64,000 nt of DNA. Origin: Negadavirga shengliensis. GTDB taxonomy: Bacteria; Bacteroidota; Bacteroidia; Cytophagales; Cyclobacteriaceae. The notes below the pieces were generated by a model. The model was given only the letters and a program-made list of their open reading frames with translations. It was not told the DNA's origin and did no database searches. Shown one piece after another: positions 26,833-35,000 of this stretch; within the stretch, counting starts at the first letter, position 1; each line of letters starts with the position of its first letter. The stretch covers positions 372,001 through 436,000 of the forward strand of contig NZ_JBHSJJ010000001.1 of NCBI RefSeq assembly GCF_042652345.1. The letters run 5' to 3'. A program made the position numbers and the translations under genes.

Positions 26833-28142
26833 TCATCAACGAAAATCCTAAACCCAAATTGGAAACCCCGTTTGAATACACGGCGGAATTTGCAGGCCGG
26901 ATGGATAATGAGGATCCTTTGCGGAAATTCAAAGAACGTTTTCATATTCCGGAAGTCAATGGCCAGCCGGCCATTTATTTTTGTGGCAATTCCCTCGGAC
27001 TGCAGCCCAAAACAGCGGCTGCCTTTCTGGAATCCGAAATGCGCTCCTGGGCAGAAAAAGGGGTTGAGGGGCATTTTATGGGAGAAAACCCTTGGCTGTA
27101 TGCCAGGAAACGCTCTAAACCCCTATTGGCCGGTTTGTTGGGAGCCAAAGAGCTGGAAACGGTAGCGATGAACAGCCTCAGCACGAATCTCCATTTGCTT
27201 TTGGTTTCTTTTTATCAACCGAAGGGGAAGAAGACAAAGATACTTACCGAACCAGGCGCCTTCCCTTCGGACCGGTACATTCTGGAGTCCCAATCCCGTT
27301 TCCACGGACTCCAGCCCAAAGACACCATCATTCAAGTCCAACCCAGAAAAGGCGAACACATCCTGCGTACGGAAGATGTCCTGCGTTCCCTCCGCCTTCA
27401 TGCCGACGAGCTTGCCCTGGTGATGATGTCCGGTGTCCAATACTATACCGGGCAGTGGTTTGACATGCGGGCCATCACCGAAGCCGCAGCGGAAAAAGGC
27501 ATTCCGGTCGGCTTTGATCTGGCCCATGCCATTGGCAACGTTCCGCTTCAGCTTCATGACTGGGGCGTGGACTTTGCTACCTGGTGCAGCTATAAATACC
27601 TGAACTCAGGACCCGGAAACATCTCCGGGATTTTTGTACATGAAAGACATGCCCATCGCAGTGATCTGCCCAGATTTGCAGGGTGGTGGGGCCACAATGA
27701 GGAAACCCGTTTTTTGATGGATAAGGATTTCGAAGCCATGCCGGGAGCAGATGGGTGGCTGTTAAGCAATGACCATGTGCTCGGGCTGGCGGTTCATCAG
27801 GCTTCCCTGGAAATCTTTGAAGAAGCCGGTTTGGAAAATTTAAGAAAAAAGAGTGAACTATTAACCGGTTACTTGGAGTTTTTAATTCGTAAAATCAGTG
27901 GAGATGGCGGTATATTGGAGATCATAACTCCTTCATTACCAAAAGAAAGAGGATGTCAAATTTCCCTCCTGATCCATAAAGGTGGCAAAGCGGTTTTTGA
28001 TGCACTTTACCGGCAGGGTATCATCGGAGATTGGCGAAATCCAAATGTAATCAGGTTGGCGCCTGTTCCTCTTTACAACAGTTTCACAGATATTTATAAA
28101 TTTGCCGGGATTTTAGAAATTTCCTTAAGGGAGTTCGTTTGA
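26799..28142 (+). CDS. kynU: Kynureninase
   Basis: PLP enzyme that cleaves kynurenine or 3-hydroxykynurenine to (hydroxy)anthranilate and alanine. 447 residues from the first Met. It shows IYFCGNSLGLQPK, the PLP lysine in TWCSYKYLNSGPG, and GFDLAHAIGNVPL. The start at 26799 (or 26808) overlaps haaO by 34 or 25 bases; a Met at 26901 would remove the overlap but cut conserved sequence before DPLRKFKERF, so I keep the long form. The neighbouring kmo makes its hydroxylated substrate. Confidence 0.95.
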   Translation: MQRMWNSDDKVIINENPKPKLETPFEYTAEFAGRMDNEDPLRKFKERFHIPEVNGQPAIYFCGNSLGLQPKTAAAFLESEMRSWAEKGVEGHFMGENPWLYARKRSKPLLAGLLGAKELETVAMNSLSTNLHLLLVSFYQPKGKKTKILTEPGAFPSDRYILESQSRFHGLQPKDTIIQVQPRKGEHILRTEDVLRSLRLHADELALVMMSGVQYYTGQWFDMRAITEAAAEKGIPVGFDLAHAIGNVPLQLHDWGVDFATWCSYKYLNSGPGNISGIFVHERHAHRSDLPRFAGWWGHNEETRFLMDKDFEAMPGADGWLLSNDHVLGLAVHQASLEIFEEAGLENLRKKSELLTGYLEFLIRKISGDGGILEIITPSLPKERGCQISLLIHKGGKAVFDALYRQGIIGDWRNPNVIRLAPVPLYNSFTDIYKFAGILEISLREFV

Positions 28143-28164
28143 AAACCTACTAAACTGGAACGTC

Positions 28165-29517
28165 ATGAATGACAAAATAAGCCTATTGGGTGCTGGACTG
28201 ATCGGTTCTTTGATGGGGGTATACCTAAAAAAGCGCGGACTTGATGTAGCTATCTATGAAAAAAGAAGGGACTGGCGAAAAGATAAATTAGCTGCCGAAG
28301 GCCGGTCCATCAATATGGCGCTAAGCCACAGGGGTTTGAAGGCCCTGGAGAAAGCCGGACTCAAAGAAAAAGTCATGCCTTACACCTTACCCATGTATGG
28401 CCGGCGAATGCATGATGAGCATGGCAACACGTATTTTCAGCCCTATGGAAAGGATAACCAGGCCATCTACTCCGTCTCCAGAAACACTTTCAATGAGATT
28501 TTGTTGGAAGAAGCAGACCGTTGTGGCGCTAATATCTTTTTTAACCACAAAGTGGAGACCGTAGATGTTGAAAACAAGCGGGTGCGTTTTTTACTGGCGG
28601 ATGGCAGCACCAAAGACATATCCTCAGAGGTTATCATCGGATCAGACGGTGCCCATTCCTCTTTAAGAAATGCTTTTGAATGTCAAACAAGGTTCAACTA
28701 TAAGCAGGAATACATCTCCCACGGGTACAAAGAACTCCGTATTCCCCCTACCGCCGATGGCGGGTTTGCCATGGATCCGGAGGCACTTCATATATGGCCC
28801 AGAGGCAGGTTCATGCTGATCGCCCTGCCTAATCTGGACAAATCATTTACCTGTACCCTGTTTTTGCCTTTTGAGGGATATAAGGTGTGTTTCGAGAAAA
28901 TTCATGATGGCAAGGATGCTGAATATATATTCCAGACCTATTTCAACGATGCTTATCACCTCATGCCTGACCTGGCGGAAGAATATGACAGAAATCCCAC
29001 GGCTGCACTGATCAATACGGAATGCTATCCCTGGACAGTCAACAATTGCCTTTTGATTGGCGATGCTGCCCATGCCATCGTCCCTTTTTATGGACAGGGG
29101 ATGAACTGTGGTTTTGAGGACTGCAATATTTTGGATGAGCTGATCGGAAAGTTCGGAACATTTTCCTGGGATCTCGTATTTGAAAAATTCCAGAAAATCA
29201 GGAAACCCGATACAGACGCCATTTCCACACTGGCCATGGAGAACTTTGTGGAAATGAGCGACAGCATGGCGGATCCCAAATTTTTGATCAGAAAAAAAAT
29301 AGAGGCCAAGCTCCATGAGCTGTTTCCTGACGAATGGGTTCCGCTTTACAGCATGGTCACCTTTACGGATATGAGCTACTCGGAGGCTTACGCCCAGGGC
29401 AAGTTACAGGAACAAATCATGGATGAAGTCATGCGGGACCCGATGATCTCCCACAAATGGGACAGTTTGGATTTTGAAAACATCCTGAACCGTGTGGATG
29501 CAGTCCGGTCAGTTTAA
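28165..29517 (+). CDS. kmo: Kynurenine 3-monooxygenase
   Basis: FAD and NADPH-dependent hydroxylase making 3-hydroxykynurenine. The 450-residue protein has the FAD GxGxxG motif (LLGAGLIGSLMG, residues 6-17), SRNTFNEILLEEA, and the second FAD motif IGDAAHAIVPFYGQGMNCGF. A C-terminal hydrophobic anchor as in animal enzymes is not seen. It lies 22 bases after kynU and is the last gene of the block, meeting the convergent PLP enzyme 18 bases later. Tryptophan dioxygenase and formamidase are not in the window, so the upper pathway must be elsewhere. Confidence 0.96.
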   Translation: MNDKISLLGAGLIGSLMGVYLKKRGLDVAIYEKRRDWRKDKLAAEGRSINMALSHRGLKALEKAGLKEKVMPYTLPMYGRRMHDEHGNTYFQPYGKDNQAIYSVSRNTFNEILLEEADRCGANIFFNHKVETVDVENKRVRFLLADGSTKDISSEVIIGSDGAHSSLRNAFECQTRFNYKQEYISHGYKELRIPPTADGGFAMDPEALHIWPRGRFMLIALPNLDKSFTCTLFLPFEGYKVCFEKIHDGKDAEYIFQTYFNDAYHLMPDLAEEYDRNPTAALINTECYPWTVNNCLLIGDAAHAIVPFYGQGMNCGFEDCNILDELIGKFGTFSWDLVFEKFQKIRKPDTDAISTLAMENFVEMSDSMADPKFLIRKKIEAKLHELFPDEWVPLYSMVTFTDMSYSEAYAQGKLQEQIMDEVMRDPMISHKWDSLDFENILNRVDAVRSV

Positions 29518-29535
29518 GCGGAAGCAACGCAGTTG

Positions 29536-30447
29536 TCATAAGTTGGTACCGAATCGCTCGTTAAATCCCGGTATACCCTGTAACCCGCCGGTATGCAGCA
29601 CCAAAATCCGGCTGTCTTCTACGAAACGGCCCTTTTCGGCCAAATCCAGCATACCGTACATCATTTTACCGGTGTAGATGGGGTCCAGCGGGATGCCGGT
29701 GGTTAGCCTGAAGCTTTTCACAAAACCAAGCAGCTCCGGGGTGAATTTGGCATATCCCCCAAAATGGTATCGGGTATATATTTCCCACTGGCATCGGGGC
29801 CGGATGCTGTAAACCTGGAGAAGCTCCTGAACCTCGTTTCGGATAAATTCCCCCTTTAAGGAAGAAAAACCCATTATTGTCTGACCCGGCTCAGCGGAAG
29901 AAACCAGCCCGCAAAATGTCCCGCCCGTTCCAATGGGGACAGCTACAAAGAGGGCCTGCTTGTCTTCATGATTGAGGATTTCTTCGCATCCTTTGATGGC
30001 CAGATGGTTGGTTCCCCCTTCGGGCAGCAGATAGAACCTTCCAAACTTTGCTTTCAAGGCATCCAAAATCTTTCCGGTTTTTTTTTGCCGGTAATCCCCT
30101 CTGCTGATATAATGCAGATGCATGCCCAATGCCTGTACCGTGGAGAGCGTGGGATTCAGCGGAAAAGCCGGTTCGCCCCTGATCACGCCGATCGCCTTCA
30201 TTCCCGCTTCCCTCGCGGCAACGGCAGTGGCATGGATATGGTTGGAATAGGCTCCCCCAAAAGTCAGCAGGGTATCATGCCCCGAGAGGCGGGCTTCTTC
30301 AAGGTTGTATTTCAGTTTATAATACTTGTTCCCCTGAATGTCCGGATGCAGGAGATCCAAACGCTTTATGGTCACCGGAATGACCCTGCCTCCATTCAAA
30401 GGCAGTTCAATGTTCTGATAGCAGTCCGTTTCTGAATATTTCGACAC
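29536..30447 (-). CDS. ACC deaminase / D-cysteine desulfhydrase family PLP enzyme
   Basis: A 303-residue PLP enzyme of the tryptophan synthase beta fold. The PLP lysine is in GNKYYKLKYNL (about residue 41) and the cofactor loop GGAYSNHIHATA is near 65-76; PEGGTNHLA and GTGGTFCGL bind phosphate. Members deaminate 1-aminocyclopropane-1-carboxylate or desulfhydrate D-cysteine; the Bacteroidota ones are mostly untested. At 303 residues it is shorter than classical ACC deaminase (about 338). Divergent from the RluA gene through a short 63-base region. Confidence 0.88.
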   Translation of the reverse strand: MSKYSETDCYQNIELPLNGGRVIPVTIKRLDLLHPDIQGNKYYKLKYNLEEARLSGHDTLLTFGGAYSNHIHATAVAAREAGMKAIGVIRGEPAFPLNPTLSTVQALGMHLHYISRGDYRQKKTGKILDALKAKFGRFYLLPEGGTNHLAIKGCEEILNHEDKQALFVAVPIGTGGTFCGLVSSAEPGQTIMGFSSLKGEFIRNEVQELLQVYSIRPRCQWEIYTRYHFGGYAKFTPELLGFVKSFRLTTGIPLDPIYTGKMMYGMLDLAEKGRFVEDSRILVLHTGGLQGIPGFNERFGTNL

Positions 30448-30455
30448 TACAAAAG

Positions 30456-30488
30456 TTGGATTTTGACCAAAAATATCAAATAGTTTTG
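30456..30488 (+). promoter_or_regulatory. Candidate promoter of the RluA-family gene
   Basis: TTG at 30456-30458, then 22 bases, then TAGTTTTG at 30481-30488, an exact TAnnTTTG match, 23 bases ahead of the start codon. A second match TAATTTTG at 30499-30506 is too close. On the minus strand TATTTTTG (plus-strand 30468-30475) could serve the divergent PLP gene, so the two promoters would overlap. Confidence 0.45.
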
Positions 30489-30510
30489 AATCAAATCCTA
30501 ATTTTGTGTC

Positions 30511-31545
30511 ATGTCAGAAGAAATAGAAGGAGAATTACCCGAGGAGGAATCCCTGTTTGAACATTATCGGCTCGAAGTGGACAAAGGGCAGAAACCCCTG
30601 AGAGTGGACCGGTTCATCACGGAAAAAATCGCCAATGCCAGCCGCAACAAAGTGCAACAAGGTATAGAGGAGGGTGTTGTACGGGTAAACGGCGAACCCG
30701 TAAAAGCCAATTACAAAATCAAGCCTTTCGATGTCATCACGTTGATCATGGCCCAGCCCCGGAAGGAAACCGAGGTGCTTCCTGAGAAAATGCCTTTGGA
30801 TATCATCTATGAAGATGACCATCTTTTGGTGGTGAACAAACCTGCGGGAATGGTGGCCCACCCGGCGCATGGTAACTGGACAGGCACCTTGGTAAATGGT
30901 CTGGTGTACTATTTCAACCAGTTGCCGGAACTTCCCGGCAATTCCGGACGGCCGGGCCTCGTGCACCGGATTGATAAGGATACCAGTGGGCTCCTGGTGA
31001 TTGCCAAATCCGAAAAGGCAATGACCCATCTGGCTAAACAATTTTTCGACCATAGCATTAAAAGAACTTATCTGGCTCTGGTATGGGGAGAGCCAAAAGA
31101 GGATTCCGGAACGGTGGATTTACCCATCGGCAGGAGCATTAAAGACCGGAAAATCATGCAAGTCTATGCCGATGGTAGCCAGGGCAAACGTGCCGTCACC
31201 CACTGGGCGGTACTTAAAAGACTGAGGTATATCAGCTTGGTAAATTGCCAGCTGGAAACCGGCAGAACGCATCAAATCAGGGTACATATGAAACACATCG
31301 GCCATCCGCTTTTCAATGATGCTTTTTACGGAGGAGACAAAATCCGCAAAGGGACGCAGTTTTCCAAGTACAAAGCTTTTGTCCAAAACTGCTTCAAAAT
31401 CTTACCCAGACAGGCCCTCCACGCCCAATCCCTCGGTTTTACCCACCCGGTGACCGGAAAGGAGATGTATTTCGAATCCGAAATCCCGCAGGATATGTCA
31501 GAAGTCATCCAAAAATGGGAAAATTACGTCCATACGGCGGAATAA
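30511..31545 (+). CDS. RluA-family pseudouridine synthase
   Basis: A 344-residue pseudouridine synthase with an N-terminal S4 RNA-binding domain (VDRFITEKIANASRNKVQQG, then VVRVNGEPVKANYKIK) and the RluA catalytic signature GLVHRIDKDTSGLLVIAK with its Asp. This architecture matches RluD, which modifies helix 69 of 23S rRNA, and RluD is the best guess; RluC and tRNA-modifying relatives cannot be excluded. A tRNA-like gene follows 178 bases later, which is probably chance but is noted. Confidence 0.92.
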   Translation: MSEEIEGELPEEESLFEHYRLEVDKGQKPLRVDRFITEKIANASRNKVQQGIEEGVVRVNGEPVKANYKIKPFDVITLIMAQPRKETEVLPEKMPLDIIYEDDHLLVVNKPAGMVAHPAHGNWTGTLVNGLVYYFNQLPELPGNSGRPGLVHRIDKDTSGLLVIAKSEKAMTHLAKQFFDHSIKRTYLALVWGEPKEDSGTVDLPIGRSIKDRKIMQVYADGSQGKRAVTHWAVLKRLRYISLVNCQLETGRTHQIRVHMKHIGHPLFNDAFYGGDKIRKGTQFSKYKAFVQNCFKILPRQALHAQSLGFTHPVTGKEMYFESEIPQDMSEVIQKWENYVHTAE

Positions 31546-31688
31546 ACCGTTGATAATTCCGTAAAAGCAAACCAAATAAACTTATATAAATTATTGTCTT
31601 TTAATTTAAAAATAACTTTCATTAAAAATAATATAAAATATACATATTTTTGATGAAAATTTTTCTTTAAACGGATGGTTTTATTAGA

Positions 31689-31719
31689 TTTGAAACATCA
31701 AAATAAAATTTGGTCTTTG
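31689..31719 (+). promoter_or_regulatory. Partial promoter match before the tRNA-like gene
   Basis: TTTG at 31689-31692, then 19 bases, then GGTCTTTG at 31712-31719: the spacing and both TTTG blocks fit the Bacteroidota promoter, but the TA of TAnnTTTG is GG. Transcription would begin close to the 5' end of the tRNA-like RNA. A second partial match, TAAAATTTG, overlaps it at 31704-31712. Confidence 0.35.
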
Positions 31720-31723
31720 ACAC

Positions 31724-31865
31724 TGTAGGATGTTGAAATTGGCAGACAAGCCCTCCTGTCTCGGGGGTGGAGGATCCAAAATATTTTGGTGTACTGAATA
31801 AAGCACACATAGAGCTCAATGTGTTGCCTAACAGCTCCGTGGAGGTTCGAATCCTTCTCCTACAG
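31724..31865 (+). tRNA. Class II tRNA-like RNA with a 73-nt variable region (anticodon position GUC)
   Basis: All tRNA parts are readable. Acceptor: 31724-31730 TGTAGGA pairs perfectly with 31858-31864 TCCTACA, then discriminator G31865 and no encoded CCA. U8-G9; D stem TTG/CAA (31733-31735, 31747-31749) with GG in the loop. Anticodon stem CCCTC/GGGGG (31751-31755, 31763-31767, one wobble) with loop CTGTCTC, so positions 34-36 read GUC (Asp) and position 37 is U, not the usual purine. T arm GGAGG-TTCGAAT-CCTTC (31841-31857). The variable region, 31768-31840, is closed by GGAG/CTCC and holds two hairpins: CCAAAATATTTTGG (31776-31789) and a stem ACACAT/ATGTGT plus GC/GC (31803-31827). Normal class II variable arms have 10-24 nt. 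The body is Leu/Ser-like, the anticodon is Asp. It may be a tRNA with an insert, a tRNA-like regulatory RNA, or a decayed tRNA; the perfect stems argue against decay. Confidence 0.7.
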
Positions 31866-31876
31866 CTTTACATTTC

Positions 31877-31937
31877 AAAGGGAACTTCAGAATGGCGAAT
31901 GCGTATACTCCATTTTGATGTTCCCTTTTCTGTTTTT
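31877..31937 (+). terminator. Strong terminator after the tRNA-like gene
   Basis: A 19-bp stem with two mismatches: AAAGGGAACTTCAGAATGG (31877-31895) and CCATTTTGATGTTCCCTTT (31910-31928), a 14-base loop, then TCTGTTTTT. It starts 12 bases after the tRNA-like RNA and before the next gene at 32008, so it most likely ends that transcript. Confidence 0.85.
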
Positions 31938-32007
31938 AAACGTGTTATGGCTTTTATTATTAGTTAATGAATAATTTTCACTTTATTTTGTATTCTTGAT
32001 TTGGAAT

Positions 32008-35000
32008 ATGATCGGTGTTGTAAAAAATAACAAGAAACTGCAAAGGGGATCCAAGTTATTGTTGAAGGTGACAGGTATTCTTGTTTTTTCCTTTTTCCTG
32101 CTTCACCTCGGTCTTTATTACGGATCCGACTGGCTCCTGCGTGGGTTTTTACAACGCCAGGTAGAAAAAGTTTCCGAAGGGAAATATACGGTGGATTTTG
32201 GCAGATTTTACCTTTCCATTTTTGAAAGGGGCTTTTATATTAAGGATTTTTATCTATCCCCTGTGGATGAAACCGTTTTTGGAGTAGGCGAAAAACCTTT
32301 TTATCAAATATCGGTTCCCGAGATCAGTCTCAAAAGGCTTTCTTTCAGCAGGCGGGACAAAACCATAGCCATCGGAGAGTTAAGGCTCAAGGGCCCGTAT
32401 ATACAGTCCAGACAGGAACAGGACGTGCTTGAGCAGGAGGACCTGTCCCCCCTTCAATTGTTGGAATCAGAAATACAAAAATCATTGGGGGGGGACATTG
32501 AGGAGGTAATCATCCACAATTTTTATGTGGAAGAGGCTGATTTGTTGATGGAAAACTTCATCAGCCAAAAGTCCATCAAGGCCTCCCATACCAACCTTTA
32601 TGTAAAAGACCTGGGTGTGGCCAGGGAAAAAGCCCATGACCTTCCTTTTAATGCCGAAGGCTTTACCCTTCATCTCTCCGATTTTGAAATTCTGCTCGCG
32701 GACAGTATTCATCGGGTTAGCGCGACCTCAGTGGATATCTCCTCCCTGGATAAGCATATCATGGCAGATCAGGTCCGGATTTCCCCCGATTTCAGTCGGG
32801 AGACAGATGCTTACTACGAAATATCCCTGGATAACCTCAATGTGGACGACGCCGACATTTTACAGATGTTTCAGACTTCGAATGTGGTCGTGGGTGACCT
32901 CAACCTGATTGGTCCGGATTTTACACTGTACACAGAGAGAACGGTCGCAGATGGTGAGGAACGAACCACCGATTTGTATGAATTGATCAGAGATGTGCTG
33001 GCGTCCATTTCGGTGAACACCCTCAACATATCAAAGGGGAAATACCTTCAAAGGGGGGTGCATGACGCGAACAAAAACCGGATAGAGGCTGCTGAAATAA
33101 ACTTCTTGATGGACCAGGTATACATAGGCCCCGAGGAAAGCCGGCGCAGGGACCTGTTTTTTTATGCCAAGGACGCCGAACTCGAAATTTATGGCGCGCG
33201 AATCGCCCTGGCAGATGGTATTCATTGGATTACCGGCGAAAAAGTCTTCCTTTCCTCCTTTAAGGACCATGTGTCCATGACCAACGTAGAGATGCTTCCC
33301 CGGTTCGATGAGGATGATTTGCCCGATGCGACGCTTTTTGAAATAGAAGTGCCCAAGTTGGATTTTGCCAATGCCAACCTTCGGAAAATCTATAACGAGA
33401 ACATCGTGGACATAGAGGAAATGACCATCCATTCTCCCGATGTATTGCTAAAAGACATTCGTGGAGGGACAGAAAACGCCTTGTCGGGCAACACGCTCCA
33501 AGAGCTTACCAAGGATTTTCTCAAAGCCATCTACATCAAAAAACTGGAAATGTCCGAAGGAAGCCTGACATTGGACAATCACCTGCGCATACGGCAGGAT
33601 AGCCTCTCTTTTGGCAAAATCAGCTTTACATTGGAAAATTTCCAGCTTGATGAAGAAAGAACCCGTGATGAAAAGTCCAGAATTTTCTTTGCTGACGAGC
33701 TCCGCCTGGATATTGAGAATTACGCCCTAAAGCTCTCGGACAACCTCCACCTCTTCTCTGCTGACAGAATCTTTATAGACACAAAGCAGGAGCTGCTCAA
33801 CATTGAAGGCTTTCGCCTCCAACCGTTTTCTACCGGAGACATCCAACCCATCCTTGAAAGGTATGGCAGAACCACCGTACTGGACATTGAGATTCCCTAT
33901 TTTTCTGCCATAGGCGTAGACATCAATCAGGCTTTTTTTGAAGAAAAGCTGTTCGTAAAACACATTGACATCCCCAGCCCGGTGATCCATTGGAAAAAAT
34001 ACATCCAGAAAGAAGATAAGGAAGAGGAAGAAATCAAAATCGAAAGAGGGGATATCCTCAACCTGATTACAAATTATTTTTCCGTGATAGGTGTGGATGC
34101 CTTGACCGTCAACGAAGGCACTTTCATCTATGATAATTTCGCCAATGAGCGGTTCAGGTCGTTTGCGGAAAACGACGTGGCAGTATCCATCAAAGGCTTT
34201 TACCTGGATGAAAACAGTGACCCGTTGGATAACAGAACCCTGTTTTCGGAAGAAGTGGATATAAACCTTGACAATTATGTCTTCAACATCGCTGATGGGC
34301 AATACAATGTGGTGGCGGAAAGGATAAGCTTTAACTCTGCGAGGGAAGAAATCAACACCTTTAACGTAAGGTTAAGGCCCAACAGGTTTTTGGACAAAAA
34401 AGTCTCTATACAGGCAGCCGTTCCCGATATGAGTATCAAAGGGGTTGATCTTGAGGCCTTCCTGTTTGAAAACACCCTGTCCCTTACCAACCTGAAACTT
34501 TCAGATGCCAATGTGCAGCTTTCCATCAACAGGGACGCTGGAGAAGAAGAGGAGACGGCTGGGTCCGGCGGTAGAAGAAGGGAAAGGAGCCTCCCCAAAA
34601 CCATAGACATTGTCCGTATTGATTCCATCCTTGCTGAAAATGCAAGATTTGGCATATCCTATTTCCTGGACGGAAACGATGTGCAGTTAATCACCACCGG
34701 CATCAACATGTCTTTCTCGGGCTTTATGCTGGATTCTGCCCGGCTGACAGAAGGGGATATTGCCGGTTTCTTTGACCATATGTCCCTGGAGGCGGACGAT
34801 TTTACGCTGGCGCTTAAGGACAGTATCCATACGATTAACTTTTCAAAAATCGAACTGGACTCTAAAAGCGATGAAATTGTTTTGGAAAACCTCACTATCC
34901 AGCCTAACAATTTGAACGGGCAGCTGGGGATTCCCATTGTTCAGGCGAGGATTCCCAGGGCCATCATCAATACCCGCTCGCTTATCGGCCTACAAAAAAC

